64,000 bases of DNA. Origin: Thiocapsa sp. Lineage in GTDB: Bacteria; Pseudomonadota; Gammaproteobacteria; Chromatiales; Chromatiaceae. A program made the translations under genes and the position numbers. Positions 53,030 through 61,848 of the stretch are shown in pieces (the stretch's first letter is position 1; each line of letters begins with the position of its first letter). Below the pieces are notes generated by a model. That model worked only from the letters and a program-made list of their open reading frames with translations. It searched no databases and was not told where the DNA came from. The DNA lies in NCBI RefSeq assembly GCF_022340925.1, contig NZ_JAJDNA010000030.1, positions 23,221 to 87,220 on the forward strand, given 5' to 3'.

Positions 53030-53992
53030 TCAACCCTGTGATTGCGCCTGGGACTGAGACTCAGGTACCGGCGGGAACCAGGTCTTTGCAATCTCCTGAT
53101 GCAGCTCGCCGATGCCGACCTGGAGGTCGTCGACGAAGTCATGCAGCTGCTGCTGATTGAGTCGCCGCGGCTCGCTGCCCTCGAGATTGCGTTTGAGCCG
53201 CCCCGCGACGCGCAGGGCCGCATCATTGCGAGGCAGCTTCGAGAGGCTGGCCCGCAAGGACTCCACGCAATGATTGACCGATCGCGGGAAGGTCTCGTTC
53301 TGGAACAGGAAGCGCAGGACCGGCCCGCGCAAGACTCGTACCTGCTCGCTGCGTCGATAGGCCTGGTAGGCGGTCATCGACTTGAGCACGCTGACCCATT
53401 GGATGGTCTCAAACGGCCGCAGATCGGTGGTCTCCTCGGGCAGCAGGTTGGCGGAGCGCACGTCGACGATCCGGGTGGTCATGTCGGCGCGTTCCAGAAA
53501 TCGGCCAAGATGGAGGAAATCGTATCCCTGATCGTGCAGCATGGTCCCCGAGAGCAGCCCGGTGATGTTCTGGGCACCCTGGATCACCCGCTTCAGATAG
53601 ACATGGCGGCCGCCCTTGGTCACGCCCTTGGAGAGATTCTCCCGAGCGAATAGATAGATCTCGTTCAGCAGCTCCCAGGCCTCCCGGGGGATGAAGTCGC
53701 GGATGGTGCGGCAGTTTTCTCGTGCCGCCACCAGCGCCGATAGGATGGAGCCGACGTTGCGTTCATCGCCGATCAGAAAGCGGACCACCTGGCGCTCGCC
53801 GTAGTCCTTGTAGTGCTCCTCGAACAGCGCATTGGCGCCCGTGATGTCGACCAACGGGCGCCAGCCCGGCGCGATGCCCTTCGGGAGGTCCAGCAGCAGA
53901 TTGGCATTGACGGCAACGATACGTGCGGTGTTCTCGGCCCGCTCGACATAGCGGGCCATCCAATAGATGTTTTCTGCGACACGCGAGAGCAT
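53030..53992 (-). CDS. Alpha-E domain protein (DUF403)
   Basis: 320-aa all-helical protein of the alpha-E family. The N-terminus MLSRVAENIYWMARYVERAENTAR is very typical. FLHLGRFLERADMTTRIVD is another conserved block. This family is found next to the circularly permuted ATP-grasp protein, a transglutaminase-like protein and Anbu protease. The group is suspected to make and process a peptide-like product, but no biochemistry is settled. It follows the ATP-grasp gene by 59 bases on the same strand. Confidence 0.92.
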   Translation of the reverse strand: MLSRVAENIYWMARYVERAENTARIVAVNANLLLDLPKGIAPGWRPLVDITGANALFEEHYKDYGERQVVRFLIGDERNVGSILSALVAARENCRTIRDFIPREAWELLNEIYLFARENLSKGVTKGGRHVYLKRVIQGAQNITGLLSGTMLHDQGYDFLHLGRFLERADMTTRIVDVRSANLLPEETTDLRPFETIQWVSVLKSMTAYQAYRRSEQVRVLRGPVLRFLFQNETFPRSVNHCVESLRASLSKLPRNDAALRVAGRLKRNLEGSEPRRLNQQQLHDFVDDLQVGIGELHQEIAKTWFPPVPESQSQAQSQG

Positions 53993-54051
53993 GTGAATCG
54001 ACCCCTATGCCCAGTCGGATTTGCCCAGATCCAAGCAAAACCGTCCACGTT

Positions 54052-55515
54052 TCATGCGGGCGTTTGCGGCGGCTCGGGCACGATCCAGGTATCTTTGCTG
54101 CCGCCGCCCTGCGATGAGTTCACGACCAGGGATCCTTTGCGCATCGCCACCCGGGTCAACCCACCCATGGTGACCTGCTGGCGGTCCGCGGAGAGGATGA
54201 AGGGCCGCAGGTCTACATGTCGCGGCTCCAGACGCGCGCCGATGATCGTCGGCACCGTGGACAGCCTCAGCGCAGGTTGGGCGATGTAGTTGCGGGGATC
54301 CTTCTTGATCCGCTCGGCGAGTTGATCACGCTCCGCCTTCGTCGACGCCGGCCCCACCAGCATACCGTAGCCACCGGACTCGTTCGCGGGCTTGACGACC
54401 AGACTCTCCATGTGCTCCAGGGTATAGGCCAGCGCGTCCGGCTCCATACAGCGGTAGGTCGGGACATTGGGGATGATGGGCTCCGCATCGAGGTAATAGC
54501 GGATGAGGTCGGGCACGAAGGCATAAACGACCTTGTCGTCGGCGACGCCGGCGCCGGGGGCGTTGGCCAGGGCGACGTTGCCGGCCTTCCAGGCGCGCAT
54601 CAGGCCGGGCACGCCGAGCGCGGAGTCGGGCAGGAAGGCCTCAGGGTCCAAGAAGAGGTCATCGATGCGGCGGTAGACGACATCCACCCGTGCCGGTCCG
54701 TCGACCGTGCGCATGTAGACGCAGTCATCCTTGTCGACAAACAGGTCACGACCCTCGACGAGCTCGCAGCCCATCTGCTGAGCCAGGTAGGAGTGCTCGA
54801 AATAGGCAGAGTTATAGATGCCCGGCGTCAACACCACGACCTCGGGATAGTCGGCGGGGCGCGGGGAGAGCGCCGCCAAGGTATCGAACAGCTGGGACGG
54901 ATAGTCGTCGACCGGCAGCGGCGCATAGTGCTCGAACAGCTCCGGAAGGACCCGCTTGGTCACCAGCCGGTTCTCCAGCATATAGGAGACCCCGGAGGGG
55001 ACCCGCAGATTGTCCTCGAGCACATAGATCGTCCCATCGCTGTCGCGCACCAGGTCGGAGCCGCAGATATGCGCCCAGATCCCCAGCGGCGGATCAACAC
55101 CGATGCACTGCGGCCGGAAGTTGACCGACTTGGCGAGGACCTCACGTGGGAAGACTCCGCCCTTGATGACCCGTTGCTCGTGATAGAGGTCGTCGATGAA
55201 GAGATTCAACGCCTGGACCCGCTGACGCAGCCCGGCGTCGACGCGCTCCCACTCGGACTGCGCGATGATGCGGGGAATGATATCGAACGGCCAGGTGCGA
55301 TCGATTGCCCCGCCCTCCTCCGAATACACCGTGAAGGTGATCCCCATCTCCTTGATCGCGACGTTGGCGGCCTCCTGACGCGCCACCAGCTCCTCCGGAC
55401 CCAGCGCCTCGAGATCGGCGAGCAGACCGGCGACCGCGGTGTGCCCCTGGCCTAGCGCGGCAACCAGCTCGTCATAAAAACCATCCGAGGAATAGGCGTT
55501 CCAGTCGATACTCAT
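54052..55515 (-). CDS. Circularly permuted ATP-grasp protein (DUF404/DUF407)
   Basis: 487-aa predicted peptide-bond-forming ligase with a circularly permuted ATP-grasp fold. Recognisable elements are FTVYSEEGGAIDRTWPFDIIPRII (in parts), GVDPPLGIWAHICGSDLVRD, VLEDNLRVPSGVSYMLENR, the LTPGIYNSAYFEHSYLA block, VVKPANESGGYGMLVGP and IAQPALRLSTVPT. The ATG at 55515 was chosen from a nearby pair. It is the first gene of a short minus-strand operon with alpha-E, divergent from Anbu over 224 bases. The substrate is unknown. Confidence 0.92.
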   Translation of the reverse strand: MSIDWNAYSSDGFYDELVAALGQGHTAVAGLLADLEALGPEELVARQEAANVAIKEMGITFTVYSEEGGAIDRTWPFDIIPRIIAQSEWERVDAGLRQRVQALNLFIDDLYHEQRVIKGGVFPREVLAKSVNFRPQCIGVDPPLGIWAHICGSDLVRDSDGTIYVLEDNLRVPSGVSYMLENRLVTKRVLPELFEHYAPLPVDDYPSQLFDTLAALSPRPADYPEVVVLTPGIYNSAYFEHSYLAQQMGCELVEGRDLFVDKDDCVYMRTVDGPARVDVVYRRIDDLFLDPEAFLPDSALGVPGLMRAWKAGNVALANAPGAGVADDKVVYAFVPDLIRYYLDAEPIIPNVPTYRCMEPDALAYTLEHMESLVVKPANESGGYGMLVGPASTKAERDQLAERIKKDPRNYIAQPALRLSTVPTIIGARLEPRHVDLRPFILSADRQQVTMGGLTRVAMRKGSLVVNSSQGGGSKDTWIVPEPPQTPA

Positions 55516-55739
55516 GGCGGTCTCTTGCACACCAGATGTCGGGGATCCATCGGCGTCGACGGTTCGCGAGCCGGGCGAGCCGGGGGCGACCTCGAAACCT
55601 CACCGTCGGAGTATGCTGGAGGTCAGGCCGCCGCGTCCATCCAGTTGGGCGAGCGCGGCGCTGCCGCCTCGGACGGCCCGGATCCGGGTACACTCGACGG
55701 ACTCGGTCAGACCGACCCGATCACCCGGACAGAACCAAT

Positions 55740-56543
55740 ATGACCTACTGCCTCGGACTCGCCCTCAATGAGGGGCTGGTGATGGCAGCCGACTCCAGAA
55801 CCAATGCGGGGGTCGACTATGTCACCACGTTCAGCAAGTTGCACGTCTTCCAGCCAGCCCCCGACCGGATCTTCCTCCTCATGTCCGCGGGAAACCTGGC
55901 GACCACGCAAGAGGTCCTTAACCGCATCCGGCGCGATCTCGACCAGCCTCGATACGAGGGGATGGTTGCGGATGCGAGCTGGGACCGTTCACGAATCGAC
56001 CTCCTCAACGCGCGTTATCTCTTCGAGGCCGCGGACTATGTGGGACGGGTGAGCGTCGGGGTGCAGCGCGATCACGCCCCCGCCTTGCATGAGAGCGGCG
56101 TCAGCGTCGAGACCACCCTGATCCTCGGCGGACAGATCGCCGGCCAGCCGCATGGTCTCTATCTGATCTACCCGCAGGGCAACTACTTTGCGGCCTCACC
56201 CCAAACCCCCTACCTGCAGATCGGGGAGACCAAGTATGGAAAGCCCGCACTGGATCGCATCGCTGAGCCGGGGCTCTCGCTGGAGAACGGCGCCCGGCTG
56301 TGTGTGGTCTCGCTTGATGCCACATCGCGCTCCAACGTCACCGTCGGCCCGCCCTTCGAGGTGGCCATCTATGCCGCGGACAGCCTGACCCTCTCCCACC
56401 GCCTGAAGCTGAGCGCCGATTCGCCCGCGCTCCGCGTCCTGTCGCGCAGCTGGAACGAGGGCATCCGCAGCGTCTTCGACCATCTTCCCCGTTTCGACTG
56501 GGAGCAGATGGGCGAGGCACCGAGCGAGACGGTCCCGACCTGA
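55740..56543 (+). CDS. Anbu proteasome-type protease
   Basis: 267-aa member of the Anbu family (COG3484), a bacterial relative of proteasome beta subunits. After removal of Met1 the N-terminal nucleophile would be Thr2 (MTYCLGLALNEGLVMAADSR). Candidate active-site partners are Asp17 and Lys32 (TTFSKLHVF). Family blocks include LLMSAGNLATTQEV, TLILGGQIAGQPHGLYLIYP and LGGT-like ends. Homologues form ring or spiral assemblies. The usual neighbours alpha-E and ATP-grasp are divergent here. A transglutaminase-like gene, common beside Anbu, is absent from this region. Confidence 0.92.
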   Translation: MTYCLGLALNEGLVMAADSRTNAGVDYVTTFSKLHVFQPAPDRIFLLMSAGNLATTQEVLNRIRRDLDQPRYEGMVADASWDRSRIDLLNARYLFEAADYVGRVSVGVQRDHAPALHESGVSVETTLILGGQIAGQPHGLYLIYPQGNYFAASPQTPYLQIGETKYGKPALDRIAEPGLSLENGARLCVVSLDATSRSNVTVGPPFEVAIYAADSLTLSHRLKLSADSPALRVLSRSWNEGIRSVFDHLPRFDWEQMGEAPSETVPT

Positions 56544-56618
56544 CGGGGGCGGCTGCAGCGGTGTCGAGACCTTCGTGCAACGGGGCGCAGAGGCTCTCTC
56601 GCCAAGTGCTTGCCCGAT

Positions 56619-57089
56619 CTAACCGTAGCGCTCCCAGGGCCGCTCCACCCGCCCGGTCAGGAACGAGCGCGCCGGATCGACCCGGGCGCGCCCGGCGATC
56701 GCCGTCCGCCCGAGCAGCATCCGAAACAGCATGGTCTCGCGGTTGGTCAGCGTCACCTCGATCGGCCACGCACAGCCGGCCAGCAGGAGGCGGGTATGGA
56801 TCACGAAACGCTCCTCACGATGACCGCCCGAGTCGGCGACCCGCCGCTGATCGACCACGAGGGCCTCACCGTGGACCACGACATCGGTCCGCCTCTGCAG
56901 CGGATGGACCCCGAAGCGAACATAGCGTTTGCCGCACCGATAAAAGCTGTCGACATAGAAGGCATGCAGGGTCGAGGTCCGGGCGCCGGTGTCCACCTTG
57001 GCCTTGACGAGGGTCAGCCCAAGCTCGGGGAGCGCCACCCATTCGCGCCATCCGAGCAACAGGGGCTCAGGAATCGTTTCAAGGGTCAT
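56619..57089 (-). CDS. RimB/COG4067-type retropepsin-like protein
   Basis: 156-aa protein of the putative ATP-dependent zinc protease family (DUF785), related to retropepsin aspartyl proteases. The key motif is KVDTGARTSTLHAF with Asp33, and FRMLLGRTAI is the hydrophobic-loop counterpart. RimB of the same family is encoded with RimK in pseudomonads, where it influences ribosomal S6 glutamylation. No rimK was seen here. The ATG at 57089 overlaps the LysR gene stop by 4 bases, so both are translated from one mRNA. Despite the family name, no zinc motif is evident. Confidence 0.85.
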   Translation of the reverse strand: MTLETIPEPLLLGWREWVALPELGLTLVKAKVDTGARTSTLHAFYVDSFYRCGKRYVRFGVHPLQRRTDVVVHGEALVVDQRRVADSGGHREERFVIHTRLLLAGCAWPIEVTLTNRETMLFRMLLGRTAIAGRARVDPARSFLTGRVERPWERYG

Positions 57090-57931
57090 GACGATACCTC
57101 ACGCAGTCCGCTCAGCGCCTCGCTCAACGCGGTATCAAGCGCACCGGAGCGATAGGCCACAAAGCCGACCTTGTCGATCACAGGCGCGCCCTCGACGGGG
57201 AACAGCTCCTCAGACTCGATGGCACGCTCGACCATGCGTCGGGGCAGGTAGGCTGCACCGCCCCCGAGTCGAATCAGGTCGAAGGCAACCAGTCCCTGCG
57301 GCACCGGCGTCGAGGTGGCGGTGGCGCGTGGAAAGTGCTTGGCATGGGCGATCCGAAAGGAGGATCCCCAATCGACCAGCAGGTAGCCGTCCCCCAGGGC
57401 CTGCTCGACACTGATGCCGGGGCGGTCTGCCACCAGCGTCAAAGGCATCTTGATGACCTGCTCGAGCTCCAGCTCGGTGTTGGTGGGCGGATCGAGCAGC
57501 GCGATGAGATCCAGTCGATCGGCAGCGATCCGCTGGATCAACTGTTCCGGGGGCATGATCTCGACCTGCAGCGCCAGGTCTGGACGCGATCGGCGCAAAC
57601 CGCCGGCCCAATCGCGCAAGCAGACCGGCCAAAGCTCGGGTTGGCATCCGATCGCGAGCTCGGCCCGGTGATCGACGTCCTGTCTCAGCTCCTGACGCGC
57701 GACCGCCCAACTCCGCACGATGTTCTCGGCGTGGCGCAGGAGTCGGTGGCCGGCCGGCGTCGGTTGTATGTCATTCCGGCGGCGTTCGAACAAGGTCACC
57801 CCGAGGGTCGACTCCAGCAGTTTAATGCGGGCGCTCACGGTCGACTGGGTCACGCACAAGGACTCGGCCGCACGGCCGAAATGCCGCGCCCGAGCGACTT
57901 GGATGAAGGTTCTCAAGAGCACGATGTCCAC
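57086..57931 (-). CDS. LysR-family regulator (HdfR-like)
   Basis: 281-aa regulator with an N-terminal winged helix and a C-terminal effector-binding domain. The N-terminus (MDIVLLRTFIQVARARHFGR, then AAESLCVTQSTVSARIKLLE) is strikingly like HdfR, including the FERRRNDIQPTPAGHRLL block. HdfR of enterobacteria represses flhDC and acts on gltBD. No flagellar genes are here, so its target is open. It is coupled to the RimB-like gene (4-base overlap). The 125-base upstream gap could hold its promoter. Confidence 0.88.
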   Translation of the reverse strand: MDIVLLRTFIQVARARHFGRAAESLCVTQSTVSARIKLLESTLGVTLFERRRNDIQPTPAGHRLLRHAENIVRSWAVARQELRQDVDHRAELAIGCQPELWPVCLRDWAGGLRRSRPDLALQVEIMPPEQLIQRIAADRLDLIALLDPPTNTELELEQVIKMPLTLVADRPGISVEQALGDGYLLVDWGSSFRIAHAKHFPRATATSTPVPQGLVAFDLIRLGGGAAYLPRRMVERAIESEELFPVEGAPVIDKVGFVAYRSGALDTALSEALSGLREVSS

Positions 57932-58056
57932 GGGTTTAACGGAATCGCCGTCCTCCTCCGCCGCTATCGGCGGATGTTATCAGAGCCAACCCCCGGTCCG
58001 GGCTGCTAGAATCTTTGCTCGTCCCTGTCGGGATTCCAGACAACTTAGAGTGACTT

Positions 58057-58854
58057 ATGCGCCAGCTGATTCGTTCGATCCGCTTCGCCCTCATCATCCC
58101 TTTCGTCCCGTTGGCTCAGTGGGCGGCCGCCGATGAAGGCACTGCCAAGATCCTGGCGCCCTGGGAGGCGAACGGCCAGCTTTTTCAGGTCGCGGTTGAC
58201 AAGCTCCAGTTCATCGGCACTTTTGAGGGAATCATGTACATCGAGCATGGTGACGGGCTCCTGGACGCAGCCCTGTTCACCTGTCCCTCGACCCAGATCA
58301 TCCACATCCTGAGCAATCAGCTCGAAGGACACGGCTTCTGCACCATTGAAAGTCCCACCGGGGACTATGTCTACGCGGAGTTCACCTGCGATGGTGAACC
58401 CGGGTCCTGTAAGGGCAAGTTCACGCTCACCGGCGGAACCGGGAGGCTTGCGGGGATCACCGGCGAGAGCGACGTGATCGTGCGCACCGCCCTGAGCGGC
58501 ACCGCCATCAACGAGGCGACCGGAGGGACCGTTTCGGCGGCAAAGGGACTTGCGATCTGGCCGGAGATGCGGTTCGAGTTTCCGGGCAGGAGCGCCAAGG
58601 CCGGCATGCTCGGGACCGGGGACTCATCGGACGGCGTCGACGAGCCGGGCGAGGGGGGGGAGATGGAGGGCCAGACAGCCCCCGAAGCCCCCCCCGCATC
58701 CGAGCAACCCGCCCGGCCCGGAGGGACCTCGGGCAGCGGTGGCGAGGAGACGACGAGCGCCCGCGACGCCTCGGAGGTGTCGAGGGGCGCGTCCGCCGAT
58801 TCGGCGGCCTCGCTCCCAGCGGCGGATGCTGTCCTGGCACCTCCAGCGCGCTAG
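58057..58854 (+). CDS. Secreted protein of unknown function with low-complexity tail
   Basis: 265-aa exported protein. A signal peptide (SIRFALIIPFVPLAQWAAA) is followed by about 160 residues with a beta-rich look, including a GKFTLTGGTGRLAGITGES block and four to five cysteines (for example FTCPSTQ, GFCTIES, EFTCDGEPGSCKG), which could form disulfides. The GGTGRLAGITG block resembles allene-oxide-cyclase-barrel-like proteins, weakly. The last 80 residues are rich in Gly, Ala, Pro, Glu and Ser and contain a run of eight G at 58653-58660. The ATG at 58057 starts the signal. It ends 8 bases before a SCO-like gene. Confidence 0.75.
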   Translation: MRQLIRSIRFALIIPFVPLAQWAAADEGTAKILAPWEANGQLFQVAVDKLQFIGTFEGIMYIEHGDGLLDAALFTCPSTQIIHILSNQLEGHGFCTIESPTGDYVYAEFTCDGEPGSCKGKFTLTGGTGRLAGITGESDVIVRTALSGTAINEATGGTVSAAKGLAIWPEMRFEFPGRSAKAGMLGTGDSSDGVDEPGEGGEMEGQTAPEAPPASEQPARPGGTSGSGGEETTSARDASEVSRGASADSAASLPAADAVLAPPAR

Positions 58855-58862
58855 TCGACCCG

Positions 58863-59480
58863 GTGTTTCTGCGGAACCGACATCGCCTGTGGATGCGCCT
58901 GACCCTGGTTCTGGGCGCCATCTCCCTGTTTATTCTGTCGTATCAATGGGGAAACCAATACCAACGGCGCAGCGCGGAGCCCCCGGCCATCGGCGGCCTC
59001 CTGATCCGCCCGCCGTCGACCGTGCCGGATTTCGAGCTGCTGGACCCGCTCGGGCGACCACTGGGTCAGGACGACCTCAGGCAAGGCTGGACACTGCTGG
59101 CCTTCGGCGACCTGTCGCGTGCGTCCGGACAACTCGCCGTCCAGCGGCTGATCGATGTCTACAACCGGGTCGCCGACGAGCGGTCACTGCAGAGAGAGCT
59201 CCGTCTGGTGCTGGTCGCCACCGCGGATACGCCCGACCTCGCACGCGATTTCGCCAGCCTGCTGCCCGCACTCCACGTGCTCGGCGGTGATGCCGAGCAG
59301 ATCACGCGGCTGCGTGATGGGCTCGGCCTGGGGCCGGAAGAGACCCCGGCCCTCTTCGTCTTCGGGCCGGGCGGTTATCTCGTCGCCTTCCTGCCGGACG
59401 ACCTCGATGGGGCCGTCATGGCCGAGGACCTGAAGGCGATCCACGCGAGCGCCTTCGTGCTGTTGCCGGAGGGTGTATGA
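58863..59480 (+). CDS. SCO-like thioredoxin-fold membrane protein without CxxxC
   Basis: 205-aa protein with one N-terminal helix (RLTLVLGAISLFILSYQW) and a periplasmic thioredoxin-like domain resembling SCO1/SenC. FELLDPLGRPLGQDDLRQGWTLLAF corresponds to the start of the SCO domain (here split at QGWTLLAFGDLSRAS). Where SCO proteins have the copper-binding CxxxC, this protein has GDLSRAS, with no cysteine anywhere in the domain. It is therefore unlikely to bind copper in the usual way. The start is GTG at 58863. An ATG at 58893 is possible. Its stop overlaps psd by 4 bases. Confidence 0.75.
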   Translation: MFLRNRHRLWMRLTLVLGAISLFILSYQWGNQYQRRSAEPPAIGGLLIRPPSTVPDFELLDPLGRPLGQDDLRQGWTLLAFGDLSRASGQLAVQRLIDVYNRVADERSLQRELRLVLVATADTPDLARDFASLLPALHVLGGDAEQITRLRDGLGLGPEETPALFVFGPGGYLVAFLPDDLDGAVMAEDLKAIHASAFVLLPEGV

Positions 59481-60355
59481 GCGGCAGACTCCCGGGCTGG
59501 GGGGCACGGCTCTATGTCGCCGCCCAACAGGTCCTGCCCCAGCACGCGCTCTCGCGGCTCATGTATGGTCTCGCTCGCATCCGTTTACGACCGCTCAAGA
59601 ACCTCCTGATCCGGACCTTCCTGCGGCTATACCGCATCGACATGGCCGAGGCGTCGCAGCCGGACCCGGGTGCCTACCCTCACTTCAACGCCTTCTTCAC
59701 CCGGGCCCTGCGACCTGACACCCGGCCCCAGGATGTCGATCCGCGCGCGGTCTTGTGCCCAGTCGACGGCGCCATCAGCCAGCTCGGCCGCATCGACGAG
59801 GATCGAGTGATCCAGGCCAAGGGCCGTGACTACCGCCTCGAGGAATTATTGGGGGGGGGGTCGGGACGGGCGCACGCCTTCACCGGCGGGGCCTTCGCGA
59901 CGCTCTATCTGGCGCCGCGCGACTACCACCGCATCCACATGCCGCTGGCTGGCGATCTGACCTGGATGCGGCATATCCCCGGGCGACTGTTCAGTGTCAA
60001 TGAGACGACTGCCACACTCGTGCCCAGGCTCTTCGCACGCAACGAGCGGGTCGTCTGCGGATTCGACACCGAGGCAGGGGCCATGGCAATGGTCCTGGTC
60101 GGGGCCATCTTCGTCGGCGGCATCGAGACAGTCTGGGCGGGCCAGATCACCCCCGCCAGGGCAGGGAGACAGGCCCCGGGATGCGGTTCGGTGAGATTGG
60201 AACGCGGCGCCGAGATGGGCCGCTTCAACCTGGGCTCGACCGTCATCCTGCTGTTCGAGCCGGGAGGGGTCCGATGGGACGAAAAGCTCGCACCGGGACA
60301 GAGGGTGCGATTCGGGCAGCGGCTCGGCATCACTGAGCCCGCGATGCGCCGGTGA
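59477..60355 (+). CDS. psd: Phosphatidylserine decarboxylase proenzyme
   Basis: 292-aa membrane-associated enzyme that makes phosphatidylethanolamine. Self-cleavage creates the pyruvoyl group at Ser254 in the motif FNLGSTVIL. The LYLAPRDYHRIHMPLAGDL block with catalytic His and Asp90-region CPVDGAISQLG fit Psd. The ATG at 59477 overlaps the SCO-like stop (ATGA). An uninterrupted run of ten G (59851-59860) encodes Gly126-Gly128 and is prone to slippage. It could make the gene phase-variable. Confidence 0.95.
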   Translation: MSGRLPGWGARLYVAAQQVLPQHALSRLMYGLARIRLRPLKNLLIRTFLRLYRIDMAEASQPDPGAYPHFNAFFTRALRPDTRPQDVDPRAVLCPVDGAISQLGRIDEDRVIQAKGRDYRLEELLGGGSGRAHAFTGGAFATLYLAPRDYHRIHMPLAGDLTWMRHIPGRLFSVNETTATLVPRLFARNERVVCGFDTEAGAMAMVLVGAIFVGGIETVWAGQITPARAGRQAPGCGSVRLERGAEMGRFNLGSTVILLFEPGGVRWDEKLAPGQRVRFGQRLGITEPAMRR

Positions 60356-60400
60356 ATCTGCATCCCGGAGCCTCGGCCCGTCCTTCATCGCACAATCGAT

Positions 60401-61705
60401 TCAACCTCGGCGGGCGGCATCGTCCAACGCCGCGAGGCGGTCCAGCTTTTCCCGGATGCGGAGCTCCAGGCCGCGGTCGACGGGCCGATAGTAGCGCCGT
60501 CCCTTCAACGCATCCGGCAGGTAGGTCTCATCGGCCGCATAGCCTTCGGGCTCGTCATGCGGGTAACGGTAGTCGCGACCGTAACCAAGCCCCTTGAGCA
60601 GCTTGGTCGAAGCATTGCGAAGATGGACTGGCACGTCCAGGGAGCCCGACGCACGGGCGTCCGCAAGGGCCTCGTTCCAGGCCAGATAGACGGCATTGCT
60701 CTTGGCGGCGCATGCCAGGTACACGACGGCCTGGGCGAGTGCGAGCTCGCCTTCCGGTGATCCGAGCCGCTCCTGCGCCTCCCAGGCATCGAGAGCGAGC
60801 TCCAGGGCACGCGGGTCGGCATTGCCGATGTCCTCGCTGGCCATCCGGACGAGACGCCGCGCGACATAGAGGGGATCGCATCCCCCGTCGATCATCCGCG
60901 CCAGCCAGTAGAGCGCGGCATCCGGGGCCGATCCGCGCACGGCCTTGTGCAGCGCCGAAATCTGGTCATAGAGCAGATCGCCGCCCTTGTCGAACCGCCG
61001 CACGCTCCCGGCGATCAGCTCGGCGACGGTTGCCGCAGTTATCTCCTGACCCTCGGTCAAGCGGACGGCCAGCTCAAGCAGATTGAGTGCCCGGCGGGCA
61101 TCGCCATCGGCGCCTGCTGCGAGCAGGCGCAAGGCCTCGTCCGAGAGGTGTAGTTGGCGATCGCCGAACCCCTGGACCGGGTCTGCGAGGGCACGCGCCA
61201 AGACGCGCTTGATCTCGGCCGCGTCCAACGCCTCAAGCACGTAGACGCGCGCACGAGACAGGAGCGCATTGTTCAGGGCGAAGGAGGGGTTCTCGGTCGT
61301 GGCTCCGATGAAGGTGAGCGTGCCGTTCTCCACGTGCGGCAGGAAGGCGTCCTGCTGGGCTTTGTTGAAGCGATGGACCTCGTCGATGAACAGGAGGGTC
61401 GTTCGGCGCTCGCGCTCGCGCACGGCCCGCGCCTCGGCAACGGCATCTCGAATATCCTTGACGCCCGCGAGGACCGCTGAAAGGCTCAGGAATCGAGCGC
61501 CCGAGACCTGCGAGATCAGACGCGCCAGGGTGGTCTTTCCGGAGCCCGGCGGGCCCCAAAAGATCATCGAATGGATCTCTCCGGTGTCGATCGCCTGACG
61601 CAGCGGCTTGCCGGGCGCAAGTAGATGCCGCTGGCCGAAAAAACCGTCCAAGGCCGCCGGGCGCATCCGCTCGGCGAGTGGCATGTGCGACGTCGCGGGG
61701 ATCAT
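60401..61705 (-). CDS. rarA: Replication-associated recombination protein A
   Basis: 434-aa AAA+ ATPase (RarA/MgsA) that acts at stalled replication forks. Walker A is [14 protein letters not shown], Walker B is [18 protein letters not shown], and sensor 1 is [20 protein letters not shown]. The C-terminal helical region ([27 protein letters not shown], in parts) is typical of the tetramerising domain. The ATG at 61705 begins [16 protein letters not shown]. It is part of the frequent order ftsK-lolA-rarA on the minus strand. Confidence 0.96.
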   Translation of the reverse strand: MIPATSHMPLAERMRPAALDGFFGQRHLLAPGKPLRQAIDTGEIHSMIFWGPPGSGKTTLARLISQVSGARFLSLSAVLAGVKDIRDAVAEARAVRERERRTTLLFIDEVHRFNKAQQDAFLPHVENGTLTFIGATTENPSFALNNALLSRARVYVLEALDAAEIKRVLARALADPVQGFGDRQLHLSDEALRLLAAGADGDARRALNLLELAVRLTEGQEITAATVAELIAGSVRRFDKGGDLLYDQISALHKAVRGSAPDAALYWLARMIDGGCDPLYVARRLVRMASEDIGNADPRALELALDAWEAQERLGSPEGELALAQAVVYLACAAKSNAVYLAWNEALADARASGSLDVPVHLRNASTKLLKGLGYGRDYRYPHDEPEGYAADETYLPDALKGRRYYRPVDRGLELRIREKLDRLAALDDAARRG

Positions 61706-61848
61706 GCTACGCGCGGGACGAGAATCGCAGGGATGACCAGCTTCTCAACGATTTGGGTGAGATCCGTTGCTCGCCGGTCGACCGTATGGTCGAATAATGG
61801 CAACACATTGTTTAGAGGCTTTTTTTGGCTCAACCGCCGGTCATGGCG

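Noticed and set aside
54217..55455. 412-codon plus-strand frame
   Set aside because: It is antisense to the ATP-grasp gene, and no motif supports it.
61778..61793. Palindrome TCGACC-GTAT-GGTCGA between rarA and lolA
   Set aside because: Six-base arms are common in GC-rich DNA and no promoter could be tied to it.
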